Assembly: GCA_037176705.1 (NCBI GenBank) | Contig: CM073886.1 | Coordinates: 91,547,501-91,611,500, forward strand | DNA length: 64,000 bases | Direction: 5' to 3' | Origin: Molossus alvarezi | Lineage: Eukaryota; Chordata; Mammalia; Chiroptera; Molossidae | Shown here: positions 1 to 11,491 of the stretch, piece after piece | Layout: each line of letters opens with the position of its first letter | Position numbering within the stretch: position 1 is the first letter of the stretch | Position numbers and translations under genes: made by a program | The notes under the pieces: model-generated | The model's input: the letters and a program-made list of their open reading frames with translations, nothing else | Database searches by the model: none | What the model was told of the DNA's origin: nothing

Positions 1-27
1 AAAAACAAAACAAAACAAAACAAAACC
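1..27. repeat. (AAAAC)n simple repeat
   Basis: Five AAAAC-type units are visible at the left edge. It may be the evolved A-tail of a neighbouring retroelement that is cut by the window. Confidence 0.85.
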
Positions 28-645
28 ACTCTCAAGGTTGATGCCAAGAAGCTTACCCTTATGTTCTCTTGCACAGTTTTACAGTTTCAGGTCTTACATT
101 TTTGAGTCTTTAACCTATCTTGAGTTAATTTTTGTACATGGTGTAGGTTCAGGGCCCAATTTCATTCTTTTTATGTGGCTGTCCAGTTTCCCCAGCACCA
201 TTTATTAAAGGATTCTCCTATCCCCACTGTGTATTCTTGGCACCCTTATTAAAAATTGGTTGAATGTATATGAGTGGGTTATTTCTGGGCTCTCTGTTGT
301 GTTCCGTTGATCTAGGTGTCTGTTTTTAGGCCAGTACCATACTATTTTGATTACAGTTTTGCAATGTAATTTGAAATCAGGAAGTATGATACCTTGCATG
401 CTATTCTTCTCAAGATTGCTCTGGCTGTTGGGTCTTTTGTGGTTCCACACGATTTTATAAATTTCTTTTTTTTACTATTTCTGTGGAAAAAATGCCACTG
501 GCATTTTGATAGGGATTGCACTGGATCTTTATATTGCTTTGAGTAATATGGACATTTTAACAATATTAATTATTCCAATCAATGAACATGGAATAGCTTT
601 CCATTTAGTTGTATCTTCAATTTCTTTCATCAATGATTAAATTAT
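28..645 (-). mobile_element. L1 ORF2 fragment, minus strand
   Basis: The minus strand matches the C-terminal part of L1 ORF2. The plus strand reads like other antisense L1 copies in the window (CACCATTTATTAAAG near 199, CTGGGCTCTCTGTTGTGTTC near 285). Broken frames at 205-563 are remnants. It is abutted on the left by (AAAAC)n. Confidence 0.8.
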
Positions 646-1939
646 ACTAGGATGATGTATCAGCTCCTCTAATTTTTGTTTGCCTTATTAGTACTCAATC
701 TGATTTCTTTATAGGATTCTCTTTAATTAAGTCTCTTGTCCACTTTGTACTGGTAGTCTAGCTAAAACTAGACAATATAATCTAAATTCCTCTTAACTGG
801 GCATATGCAAACGTCAGTATATTGCAACCCACAACAAATGAAGTCAGCCCTTCTGTGCTGTCAGACTCCAGTTTTCCTCAGCTAACACTACATAGCATCA
901 TAACATGTAAGTAAGAATAACTCCTAAAGTGTAACCCTAAATATTTGTAAAGCCTAATTTTTCTTCCGTGTAGAGAAACGTAATATACATTTTAATGCTA
1001 TCTCCACAGATCCCAGTGGACTGCCTTGCATCGACCTCTAGGCATTCTACTGGTGGAGAGCACATTTAAGGGATTTAAACCCCAGCCGCTTTTTAAATCC
1101 ATCTAACCACTGTTCTCTAAACTATAGTCGCTATTCGAAGAGGAAACAGGTGCTCTGCTGAAGAAACAGAGAGGGGAGGTAGCAAGAATTTTTCTCACAT
1201 TAAAAAATTATCGTAACACATACACACAGATATTCCCCAAATAATTTATATACCTAAAAACTTCTTCACAAATTTAGGCTGGAGAACTGGTAACACAGTT
1301 ACTGGAAATCATTAGTGTTACTTTTACATCTGAAAATCTGTGATTTATCTACCCAAAAAGGTCATTTATAATCCTTAGATTCTTCGGATTCAAAAGTTTC
1401 TGTTGCTTATGGCACAGCAGTAAGGCAGTCATGGCTCAGTCATGGCTCAGAGCTGAGCACAGGCCAGGCACCAGGGTGCAGCAGCAAGAGCAGAGAGATC
1501 ATACAGGCTGGTTCTCCCGGGACAGTCTCAGTTGGGTGGTGGTATCCTGGCATAGTTACTAACAGGCCCCCTTCACTCTAAGAGTGTTCTCATGACTACT
1601 ACTTTCCTGTTTCGGTGGAAGGTGGGAGAAAGAATGCAGTGGAGGAGGACACTAGGCTATAAAATTTCCAGCTCTGAACACCAGAAGGCGATGGTGACTC
1701 AGGATGACTTGGGCTTTTATAGGTAAGCTGGATAATAATCATTGCCTGATAAACATTAATTTCTTAAAAACTTTTTTTAAAGTAGGGAGGGAGTGGGTGT
1801 TTTTAATAATTTTGGAATTTCCAAAGCTGTAAATTTGATGGGATGATTGCAATTTCTAAATCAAAATGAGACTACAGGAAAATATCTTCACAGACATTGT
1901 TACTGAATAAGTTATCAGATTGACTGACATTAGAAAAGT
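646..1939. other. Intronic sequence with no recognised feature
   Basis: AT-rich unique-looking sequence. No open frame, splice pair or known repeat could be supported. CATGGCTCAGT is doubled near 1430-1446. Confidence 0.4.
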
Positions 1940-2070
1940 TGTCAGAATACTAATCACAGTGATTAACTGCAGACTCCATGGTAAAATGAGGATAATGAAC
2001 ACACCCAATTCATTGAGCTATTATGTGAGCATTAGATGAATTAATACATGGAAAGTATATGCCTGGCCCA
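1940..2070 (+). repeat. MIR SINE fragment
   Basis: The central and 3' MIR signature is visible: TGGTAAAATGAGGATAATGA, then GAGCATTAGATGAATTAATA and a run ending GCCTGGCCC. It is diverged and ancient. Confidence 0.65.
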
Positions 2071-2359
2071 AAGGTTCAAGAAATGTTAGAGTCTTCTTGT
2101 TATATTGTTACTATTGCCACTACTACTTTTAATCTGAGGAAGAAGCTGCCTTTTCTTGTAAGTGTTGGTTCTTCATACTATGTGTCTTTTCTAAGTAAAT
2201 CAGTAAACTTACTATTGCTTGTGCAAACCAATGGCATAAAGGCTGTTTCCTTCAAATATGCATTAATTTCTCTCAGGCAGCTGCTTATAGACTGTCAGAA
2301 TATCAGATACTGAAAATATGGAATTTATTAAATATTTATGGAGAGTATAAGTGCTATAT

Positions 2360-2617
2360 ATATATATTTTTATCCTCACCTGAGGACATTTTTCCATTTT
2401 TTGTTCAGATAGAGTGGGAGGGAGAGAGAGGAAGAGAGAGAGAGAGAGAGAGAAACATCTTCGTGAAAGGGACACATCGAGTGGTTGCCACCTGTACGCC
2501 CCAACCAGGGCCAGGGACAAACTGCAACAGAGGCACGTGCCCTTAGCGGGAACCGAACCTGGTTGTCTCTGGACCGCAGGCCAATGCTCTAACCGCTGAG
2601 CCAAACCGGCCAGGGCA
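2360..2617 (-). mobile_element. Ves SINE, long type
   Basis: tRNA-derived SINE. Head on the right (minus strand GCCCTGGCCGGTTTGGCTCA), CT-rich centre, and the GTCCTCAGGTGAGGATAAAA tail signature. An 11-bp TSD, AAGTGCTATAT, is perfect at 2349-2359 and 2618-2628. The tail includes (TA)n. The 113-aa antisense frame over it is not a gene. Confidence 0.93.
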
Positions 2618-2694
2618 AAGTGCTATATGTTAATGGCTGAGGATTTAAAGATATTTTAAGATAGTTCCTGTTTTAAGAAACTATTAGTCTAGAA

Positions 2695-3123
2695 CAGTGT
2701 TTCTCAATCTTTAAAAAATCTTTTTTTTTTCTTTATTGCTTTTAGAGAGAGGAAGGGAAAGAAAAAGAGAGATAGAAACATTGATGAGAGAGAACATCAA
2801 TTGGCCACCTCCTGCATGCCCCACATTGGAGATTTGGCCCACGATCCGGGCATGTGTCCTGACTGGGAATCAAACTGGTGACCTCTTGGTGCATGGGTTG
2901 ACACTCAACCACTGAGCCACAGCGGCTAGGTTCAATCTTTTTTTAAATTACCATCTTTGTAGGGAGAAAAAATATGTTAAATTTAAGATTATTTTAAATT
3001 AAATATTCTAATCAGTAAATTAAATTAAATGAAAGCGAATTTCTCCCTAATGAAAGAAATTCAATTGTTAAAGAATAAGATTTTGTCAGGTAGGGTTGAG
3101 ACTTTGAGGGCAACAAAACACTG
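2695..3123. mobile_element. Candidate non-autonomous hAT element with a nested SINE
   Basis: The interval starts CAGTGTTTCTCAA and ends AACAAAACACTG, giving an 8-bp terminal inverted match (CAGTGTTT). A SINE (2713-2931) splits it near the left end. No clean 8-bp TSD was found, so the call is tentative. Confidence 0.4.
2713..2931 (-). mobile_element. Ves SINE, short type
   Basis: The head at the right reads, on the minus strand, GTGGCTCAGTGGTTGAGTGT and a box-B-like stretch. The A-rich tail is at the left. TSD TCAATCTTT is at 2704-2712 and 2932-2940. Confidence 0.9.
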
Positions 3124-3261
3124 TACTAAGGTTTTTTTTTTTATTAAAATCAACTTTGGGGTCATATTGCCCCCATTTAAAATAAAATCCTAAGAGACAG
3201 TACACTTAAAATCTTTAATAATAACAGTCAATGAATACATTAAAAAAATATATATATTAAA

Positions 3262-3486
3262 ATTTTTTTAAAATCCTCACCCAAGGATATGTTTATTGAC
3301 TTCAGAGAAAGAAGAAGTGGTGTGAAGGGGGCAGGGGGTGTTGGGGGAGAGAGAGAAAGAGAGAAGAGAAGAGAAGAGACACATCAATTGGTTGCCTCCT
3401 GTACGTGTCCTGGCCAGGCATCGAACCCATAAACTTTTTGGTATATGGGATGATGCTCTAACCAACTAAGCCACCCAGCCAGGGCT
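3262..3486 (-). mobile_element. Ves-family SINE, third type
   Basis: The right-hand head on the minus strand reads GCCCTGGCTGGGTGGCTTAG followed by TTGGTTAGAGCATC. The tail signature is at the left (CCTTGGGTGAGGAT on the minus strand). Both flanks are TA-rich, so the TSD is ambiguous. Confidence 0.8.
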
Positions 3487-4161
3487 ATATATATAATTCA
3501 AAAAATGGATGTCTATTGAAGTTAGTGGAGTGAGAAGCTTCTGTACTAGGAATTCACTTTTACACAGACTTAACCACAACTTACTACTGGTGATAAACTG
3601 ATAATAATCAGTTTGGTATTGTCATGGTTTAGAGTGTCCAATATTATTAGTGCATTTTAATTATGCTATTTTAAAGTAAAGAACAAAATAAAGACACATA
3701 CTTCAGACTTTTCTGGCCACATAATACTGCAGTGAAATAATACTCTTCAAACAATCAGAAAATTTGGATTCTTGTGCCAATATTAAACATTGATTATCTG
3801 GTCAAGTGAAAATAGTGTCTCTGTATCTACTGAGATGTTTGTATGTTTTTTTTTTTTCTGTTAATATGATGAATTCAAATAGTTTTTTTGTAAATGTTGA
3901 ATGCATTTCAAAATATCTGTTAAAGTTATGAATTAAAGTGATAGATTTTTCAATTGTTTATTATTCCTACATACCTAGGATAAATTCCATGTGTTCATAA
4001 TACTGATTTTTATGCACTGGTTAATTCAGTTTTGTATATTTTTACAACATCATTATGCCTATTTCTGTCAGGAAGATTGGCCTATCATTTTCTGTTTTAT
4101 GTTATTTTTGCCTGGTTTGTATATCATTTTATTGGCTTCACAAAACATGCTGGCAGTTAGG

Positions 4162-4569
4162 TGACCATCTTTATGGATCTCTACTGACTGCCTTTGTTCT
4201 GTATTATTTTTGAGAGTTATTTCTATAACAAATAGTGTTGGAAGACAGTATGTCCCTCTGGGAAGGTTTGGTTTATAGTCTTAGAACAGCATATTTAATG
4301 CCTGTTACAAAAGATTTGACTTTTGTAAGCTTAGAGCTCTCCATGGTAATGCACTCCACCACATGGGTAGAGAGCATCTGGCCCCATTGATATTGCCCTA
4401 TAAAAGGTGGGGCTCACATATCCACCACAGATGCTGCTGCTGTCTACTGCTGTGAGTACTAAACCATCCTGTCTCTGACCCAGTAGTCTTGTGTCTTCTG
4501 CAAGCATCCATAGAACTGGCGAGACTAACTTGCTTGCTTGCAAACAGGGTAAATCTCAGACCCTTAACA
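4162..4569 (+). mobile_element. Candidate solo retroviral-type LTR inside L1
   Basis: The interval starts TG and ends CA, has a TATA box (CTATAAAAGG, 4398-4407), and has a GC-richer segment after it resembling an R-U5 region. L1 similarity breaks on both sides. The flanking GTTAGG and GTTCTC agree in only three bases, so the ends are uncertain. There is no internal retroviral sequence. Confidence 0.45.
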
Positions 4570-4728
4570 GTTCTCATTATTGGCTTTCTTGTGCTCTATT
4601 TTTACTATCTGAAACAGTTTGCACAAAATTAGAATCCTTAATGGTTTGGTAAATCTAGACTATAAAACCATTTGGGCCTATAGCCTTTTCAAGTGTGGGG
4701 GCAGGATTTTAAGTTCTAATTAATTTTT

Positions 4729-4976
4729 ATTTTTTTTTATCATCCTCACCCGGGGACACTCTTCCATTTTTTGTTTAGGTAGAGTGGGAGGGAGAGAGAG
4801 GAAGAGAGAGAGAGAAACATCGATGTGAAAGGGACACATTGAGTGGTCGCCACCCGCACAACCAACCAGGGCCGGGGACAAACTGCAACCGAGGTACGTG
4901 CCCTTAGCGGGAACTGAACCCAGGTCTCTCCGGACCACAGGCCGATGCTCTAACCGCTGAGCCAAACCGGCCAGGG
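4729..4976 (-). mobile_element. Ves SINE, long type
   Basis: Complete head, CT-rich centre and tail. TSD CTAATTAATTTTT is at 4716-4728 and 4977-4989. Inserted in the L1 fragment. Confidence 0.93.
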
Positions 4977-5174
4977 CTAATTAATTTTTTTTAATAGTTG
5001 TTAATCTATTCATGTTTTCTAGTTCTTAAGTGATTTTTGGTAATTTCTATACAACTTTATCCGTTTAATTTTCAAATGAACTGGACTAAAATTTTCATAA
5101 TTTTGGTAAATTTAGGACTCTTCACAAATATTCTGGTCTCCTTCTGGGTTTATGGTTTATTTGCACTTCCCTGC

Positions 5175-5765
5175 CCTTTGGAAGTTAGGCATAGCCATGA
5201 GACTTCACCAGGGAAATGAGTGCCCAGTGATGTAGAATGTATGTGAGTTTATTCCGCACACGGATGGACTCACGCAAGGGTTAACAAGGATATTCTGCAC
5301 ACAGATGTCTTGGAGTGCTGCTCAATCCTTAAGAACAATTCAGAGCATGGCCTGCACACAGGCACGCTCCTCCTTGCCTGCAAACAGGAAGGATGAGATA
5401 TTTTTAAGAGCGGCACTGACCTTTGAGCGGGGGTTGGTTTGCGCAAGAAGAACCAGCAGGGAAAATAGATTAGTTATCTTGAAAGGAACTGGGAACACGG
5501 CAACCTCTTTGGCTATAAAAATAAATGGCTGCAGGACTTTGGGGCTGCAGTCTTGTCTGTCTTTGTGTGTGTTTGTGTCTTTTGTTCATTTCGCAGACCG
5601 CAACAAGTGAAAACACTGTGTATTGCTTCCAGGTAGAGCATTTATCAGTCTGAGACCATGCAACAAAGTGTTTTCCTCCTCCTCAACAACCAGCAATGTC
5701 CCAGACAGAGGAAGCTCGTATTCTGCGTCTTGAAGTTTAGGATGGTGTGGAGCAGAGCACTCAGG
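5175..5765 (+). repeat. Old interspersed repeat of unknown name, split by an LTR
   Basis: Sequence at 5175-5230 and 5606-5765 appears to be one diverged repeat. The left part resembles TTGGAAGTTAGGCATAGCCA; the right contains CTTCCAGGTAGAGCATTTAT and AACAACCAGCAATGTCCCAG. I recognise the pattern from mammalian genomes but not its name. Confidence 0.4.
5231..5605 (+). mobile_element. Solo LTR, class II-type
   Basis: 375 bp, beginning TGTAGAATG and ending CCGCAACA (TGT...ACA). It is flanked by a perfect 5-bp TSD, AGTGA (5226-5230 and 5606-5610). TATA box GGCTATAAAA is at 5511-5520, overlapped by polyadenylation signal AATAAA at 5520-5525, followed by a GT/T-rich stretch. No gag, pol or env is present. 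The host repeat continues across it. The frame at 5305-5610 is incidental. Class is inferred from the compact layout and TSD length; an ERVL-type origin is possible. Confidence 0.8.
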
Positions 5766-6905
5766 AGTTCAGAGAAAAATATGTTTCAATGTTATTATGA
5801 CTTCTAACTGAAATAATAAAGTGACTTATAAAACTATTAAAGAAAAGGGTAATAATTAATTATGAAAGTTGAATCTGACTTATTTTTCTATGTGAAGGAA
5901 AAAAATAAGAGCAAGAAAGTACTGCAAAGAAAAATCTCCAAGTCACTACTGGGTATAGAGAGAATATAAAGAATCTCAAACAGGTACTTGTGCCTCTTCA
6001 TAAACTCTACTTTGTAAAAACATGATTTCTCTCATATCCTGGGAAAAATAAAACACAAGACTATGCCTCACTTTTCCTAGAGAATATAGTCCAATTTTAT
6101 ATTTGCTATCAAAAACCATAAAGTAACCACATTATTCTGAAGATTTTCTTCAGAGACAGAAAGACTGTCAACAATTATCTCAAGATACTTATTTTTGCAA
6201 TTTTAGCAACTTGCACAGTTCTTATTGTGGGTATTCAATGGGTATTTGTTGAATGGGTGAATGAGTGCCTGTATATAAAAGGATATACTTAAGACAATAG
6301 AATAAATAATTAGCATATTATCTGAGACTGTCCCAAATCAAGCCTCTCAAATACACTTTCTGTCAGAATTGAATATTATGAAAATGCTTGAGATATATTT
6401 TATGGTTCTTATGAAAAAAAATTCTTTAGAGGTTAATTCAGGGCTCTGACGTCAGTATTAAAAAGGACATATGTCCTATCCTTCATGTATGGGACAAAAG
6501 TTGAAATACAGTGTTTCACTGCTCTGTATTCTAGATATTACATAAAAATCTTGTTGTGTCAAAAGCTGATTGATATAAGTAGGCCTTAGCAGAGGTGGAG
6601 TGATATTTTTATAGTCACAAGTATAGAGTTACTCTGTTAATATACTCGAAAACAATGCAAATGGATTTTAAATTTCATCTTTATCTCCTATAGCTTTACA
6701 ATTACAGAGTCAAATTTATTAATCCTGCAAAATTAAATTTTCATATTGATTAAGTTAAAATACATTGCAGAGTATTTATAACTAACACTTGTTTAATTTC
6801 CAATATAGTTTATAACGTTATCGTTTTCTATAATGTTATCAAATTTTATATCTAAATTATGGAATTTTTAAATGTTTTGTTTCTGTAACCAGGTAGAAAA
6901 GTGAG
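5766..6905. other. AT-rich intronic sequence with no recognised feature
   Basis: No frame, RNA gene or repeat boundary could be supported. Confidence 0.4.
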
Positions 6906-6914
6906 TAACATGTC

Positions 6915-7119
6915 ATTTTTTTCAAATATGTTTTTATTGATTTTTTTTTTTAGAGAGAGAGAGAAAGGGAGAGATAGAAACATGGATCAGCTGCCTCCTG
7001 CACGCCCCCTACTGGGGATTGAGCCCGCAACCTGGGCATGTGCCCTGACTGGGAACCTAACGGGGACCCCTCAGTCCAGGGGGCGATACTCAATCCACTG
7101 AGCCACACCAGCCGGGCAA
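6915..7119 (-). mobile_element. Ves SINE, short type, first of a pair
   Basis: The head at the right (minus strand GCCCGGCTGGTGTGGCTCAG) is intact, with the tail at the left. TAACATGTC flanks it at 6906-6914 and 7120-7128. A second SINE directly follows. Confidence 0.92.
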
Positions 7120-7128
7120 TAACATGTC

Positions 7129-7392
7129 GTATATATTTTTTTATCCCCACCGAGGACATTTTTGCATTTATCTTTAGATAGAGCGGGAGGGATAGAGGGA
7201 AGAAGAAAGAGAAAGAGAAACATCAACGTGAGAGAGACACATCGAGTGGTTGCCACCCACACGACCCCACACGACCCCAACCAGGGCTGGGGACAAACCT
7301 CAACCGAGGTACATGCCCTTAGCAGGAACTGAACCAGGGAATCTGTGGTCTGTGGGCCAATGCTCTAACCGCGGAGCCAAACCGGCTTGGGC
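7129..7392 (-). mobile_element. Ves SINE, long type, second of a pair
   Basis: Full-length. It shares TAACATGTC with the preceding SINE and has a third copy at 7393-7401. CACACGACCCC is duplicated inside it near 7258-7277. Confidence 0.92.
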
Positions 7393-7402
7393 TAACATGT
7401 CA

Positions 7403-8350
7403 TTTTTCAAAAATATATATTTTATTGTAGTAAAAATGTGTAACAAAATGTCATTTTAACCATTTTTAGTATACAATTCAGTGGCATTAATTACATTCAC
7501 AAAGTTGTGCCACCATCACCACTATTTCCAAAATTTTGTTCATTACCACAGAGAAACTCTGTAGCCAGTAAGGAATAATGGCCCACCTCCCTACTCTATG
7601 AATTTACCTATTCTAGATATCTCCTATAAGTGGGATCACACACTATTCATCCTTTTGTGCCTGGATTATTTCACTTAATATTTTTAAGTTTCACTGATGT
7701 GGCTGCATGTATAACACTTTATTCCTTTTTATGGATGAATATATTCCATTGTATATATGTACCACATTTTGTTTATCCATTAATTCGTTTATAGATACTT
7801 CCATCTTTTGGCTATGGTGAATAATGCTGCAAAGAACATTGTATACATGTATGTGAGTCCCAGTTTTCATTTCTTTTGAGTGTACACCTGTTGAACCACA
7901 TGATGATTGTATGTCTATCTTTCTGTGAAAACTAGAAACTCTTTTCACAATGGGATGCATCATTTTACATCCCAACCAGCAATATATGAGGGTTCCAATT
8001 TCTCCACATCCTTGCCAACATTTACTGATTCTCTGTCCATTGTTGAAAGTGGGGTATTAATGTCTCCAACTATTATTGTATTGATGTTTATTTTCCAATA
8101 AACATCAGGTGCTCTGATATTGGGCAATGGGTCCATTGTTCCTTGTTTCTTATCCTGCTCCCTTTTTTCATGTCATTTGGTATCAGTCTGCTTTCACTTC
8201 ATCATGGACTTTCGTGTAATTCTAAGGTTTTATTCCTTGTGATTGCCATGAGGCTTACATAAAATACCTTAAAATTATAACACCTTAACTTCAATACAAT
8301 CCCTAAACTTTACACTTTTACTTCTAATCCCCCTCACATTTTAGGTTATT
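7403..8350 (-). mobile_element. Old L1 (L1M-type) fragment, internally deleted
   Basis: The plus strand reads antisense L1 3' sequence (TATTCCATTGTATATATGTA at 7742, GAATAATGCTGC at 7820). Near 8045 it jumps to a different L1 part (AATGTCTCCAACTATTATTG), implying an internal deletion. It probably extends into 8351-8725. Confidence 0.75.
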
Positions 8351-8725
8351 GTTTTACAATTCACATATTTTTATATCATGTAACAAATAATAGATTACAT
8401 TAGTATCTGCATATTTGAGTAACTGTGCTCTTCTGACAGACTTTACAGGTTTCCTTAGGCAGACAAACAGACCTTCACCAGTCAACTCAGGTGTGTCTAC
8501 TGGTAATGTCCATAGGCGAGGGGTTGGGGTGGGGTGGCAGCTATTATGATTCATTTTGGGGTGAGGCAACTGTATTAGCTTTGAGGTTGGGGATGGGGGC
8601 TGGTGTACCGTAGGCAGGGATCAAGCAGTCCTATCCAAGTGAAGCTGTAGGATGGGCTCCATGGTCGCCTGAATTCTCTCGTCAGGTTTATTAGATGGTC
8701 AGGATGGGGTAATGTCATTATAATA

Positions 8726-8830
8726 CAGGTGGGGTAAAAGTAGGTTTCCAGTTGTTTGTATAGAAGATAATACAACAATAAATTGATTTATGTACTCGCA
8801 ACTATAAACCTACTTTCCCCCACTCTGGAG
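8726..8830. mobile_element. Mariner/Tc1-type MITE
   Basis: The ends are inverted repeats: CAGGTGGGGTAAAAGTAGGT at the left and CCTACTTTCCCCCACTCTG at the right. TA dinucleotides flank it (8724-8725 and 8831-8832). At 105 bp it is too short to code. A related copy lies at 55553-55678. Confidence 0.7.
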
Positions 8831-11467
8831 TATATGGGGCTATGAATTAGCTTCCCTGGGCCTGTACAGCTCATTGTTTGTGGACACAAATCAGGCAAGA
8901 ATGTACACTGACTTCTCTGGCCAGGTGAGGCCACCAGTTTTGCTCTGCAGACTGAGAAAGCCATGGGCTCTGTTTAGGTTCCTTGGCTGGGCAGGAATCC
9001 CCGTAAGATTATAACCAGATTTTTCAGCAGAAACTCTGCAGGGCAGAAATAGTGAGATGATATATTCAAAGCAGCAAGAAAGACTTTCCCAGAGAAACTA
9101 AAACTGAAGGATCTCATCACTAGTAGGACAGCCTTACAGAAATATCAAAAGGTGTTTTTCAAGCTAAAACAAAAGGGTGCTAATTAGTAACAGGATAACA
9201 TGTAAAAGTATAAAATTCAATATTAAATTCAGAATACTCTAATGTTGCAATGGTGGTAGATGAATCACAACTCCAGTATGAAAAACAACCATTAAAAATA
9301 AGTAAGTTGCTAATGGATACACAATATAAAAATGATGCAAATTGTGACATTAAAAAAATTATATGTGGGGGAGGGAGCTTTTCTATGTATTCGATGTATT
9401 ACTATCAGCTTAAAATATACTTATAAATACAAGATGTTTTATGTAAGCCTTACAGGAACACAAAACAACAGCCTATAGTAGATACACAAAAGATGAAGAC
9501 ATTGGAGGAAAACAACCACTATAGAAAAGTCATCAAAGGAAGAAGGCAAGAGAGTAATAAAGGAACAAGAGAATAACCACCACAAAATAATTAATAAAAT
9601 TAATTATTAATAAAATGGCAACAATAAGTCCATACCTACTGATATTTCATTATATAAAAATGTACTGAATTCTCCAATCAATAATAGAAAGTGGCTGAAT
9701 TGATTAAAGAACAAGATCCAACTATATGCTTTCTAGAAGCACCTCAATTCAGCTTTAAAGTGACCCACAGGGTGGAAAAGAAAGGAAAAATATATTTCAT
9801 GCAAATGAAAAAAAAAGAAAGAAATCAGGGGTAGCTATACCCATATTAGACAAAATAGATTTAGACTGTATCAAGAGACAAAGAAGGTCATTACATAATA
9901 ATAAAGGGTTCAGTTCATCAAGAGGATATAACATTAATAAATATTAACATATCTGAAGAGAAATAGATAGCAATGCCAATAGTACTAGGGGGCTTCAATA
10001 CCCCACTTTCAACAATGGATAGATAACCCAGACAGAAAGACCATAAGGAAACATTGGATTTAAATGACACATTCAATCATATGACCGAAGACACACACAG
10101 CATTCTCCAGGAGAGATCACCTATTAGGCGACAAAAAGTCATAATGAATTAAAAAAGACTGAAATCATATTAAGCATCTTTTTCGACTACAATGGTATGA
10201 AAGTAGAACTCAGCTATGAGAAGAAAACTAGAAAATTCACAAATACAAGGAGATTAAACAACATGTTCCTGAACAACCAATGGGTCATAGAAGAAACCAT
10301 GAGAGAAATCAATTATTTTGACACAAATGAAAATGGAGAAACAACATATTAAACAACCAGCTTTACATCTCAAAGAACTAGAAAAAGAACAACAAACTAA
10401 GCCTTAGGAGGAAGGACATAAGTACCAGAGTGGAAAATAAATGAACTAGAGACTAAAAACACAATAGAAAAGATCAATAAAACTAAGTTGATTTTAAAAA
10501 AAGAGACATAAAACCTTTAGCTAGTCTTTCCAAGAAAAAGAAAAGACAAAGGACTCAAAAAATAAAATTATAATTAAAGGGGGAAAGGAGATATTATAAC
10601 TGATACTAGACAAATACAAACGATTATAAGAGACTATATATACAATGATCAGTTATATGCCAACAAATTACATAAAATGTATAAATTACTAGGTACATAC
10701 AGTCTACCAAGACTGAATCATGAGAAAATATGAATGGATGAATTAATAGAAGACTGAGTTAGTAGTCAAAAACCTCCCATCAAAGAAAAGTCCTGGACCA
10801 GATGGCTTTAATGGTGAAGCCTACCAAACATTTAAAAGGCAACTAATACCAACCCTTCTCAAACTCTTCCAAAAAAAAAAAACCCAAAAACTGAAGAGGT
10901 GGAACACTTCCAAATTCATTTTATGAGGCTGGCTTATCCCGATAGCAAAGCTAGACAAGGACACTACAAGAAAAGAAAATTATGGGACAATAAACACAAA
11001 AATCCTCAATAAAATATTAGCAAACTAAATTCAACAGCACATTAAAGGGTCATGCACCATGACCAAATTGGATTAATTCCAGGTATGAAAGAAGGGTTCA
11101 ACATTGGTAAATCAATGTGATATAGCACATTAAGAAAACAAAAGATAAAAATTATGATCATTACAGTAAATGCAGAATGAGTATTTCACAAAATGCAATA
11201 CCCCTTCATGATAAAAACTTGCAGAAAATTGGATATAAAGAGACTGTACCTCAACCTAATAAAGACTATATGACAAGCCCACAGTTGATATACTCAGCAA
11301 TGAATAGTTGAAAGCTTTTCCCCTAAGAAGAAGAACAAAAACAAAGATACCCACTTAAAAAAACAACAATATAGTTTGGAAGTCCTAGGCAGAGCAATTA
11401 AGCAAGGGAAAAAAAGGCATCAGAATTGGAAAGGAAGAAGTAAAATTACATCTCTTTCTCTCTCTAG

Positions 11468-11491
11468 GGTGTGTGTGTGTGTGTGTGTGTA
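11468..11491. repeat. (GT)n microsatellite inside old L1
   Basis: About 11 GT units followed by ATATAT. Confidence 0.9.

Larger units (their letters stand above)
3830..5170 (-). mobile_element. Old L1 ORF2 fragment, interrupted
   Basis: The plus strand resembles antisense L1 reverse-transcriptase sequence (CCTATCATTTTCTGTTTTAT near 4080, GAACTGGACTAAAATTTTCA near 5078). It is interrupted by a putative LTR (about 4162-4569) and by a SINE (4729-4976); L1 similarity resumes after each. Confidence 0.65.

Noticed and set aside
2263..2604. 113-aa open frame and similar MAQRLE...-type frames elsewhere
   Set aside because: These are translations of Ves SINEs; near-identical peptides recur at each SINE copy.
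4331..4543. 70-aa minus-strand frame as a possible missing RNF180 exon
   Set aside because: No hydrophobic anchor or RNF180-like sequence; it is antisense to a candidate LTR.
5305..5610. 101-aa open frame
   Set aside because: Lies inside the solo LTR at 5231-5605 and ends in its TSD.
6906..7401. Regularly spaced 9-mers suggesting a CRISPR-like or direct-repeat array
   Set aside because: They are target-site duplications of two adjacent SINEs.
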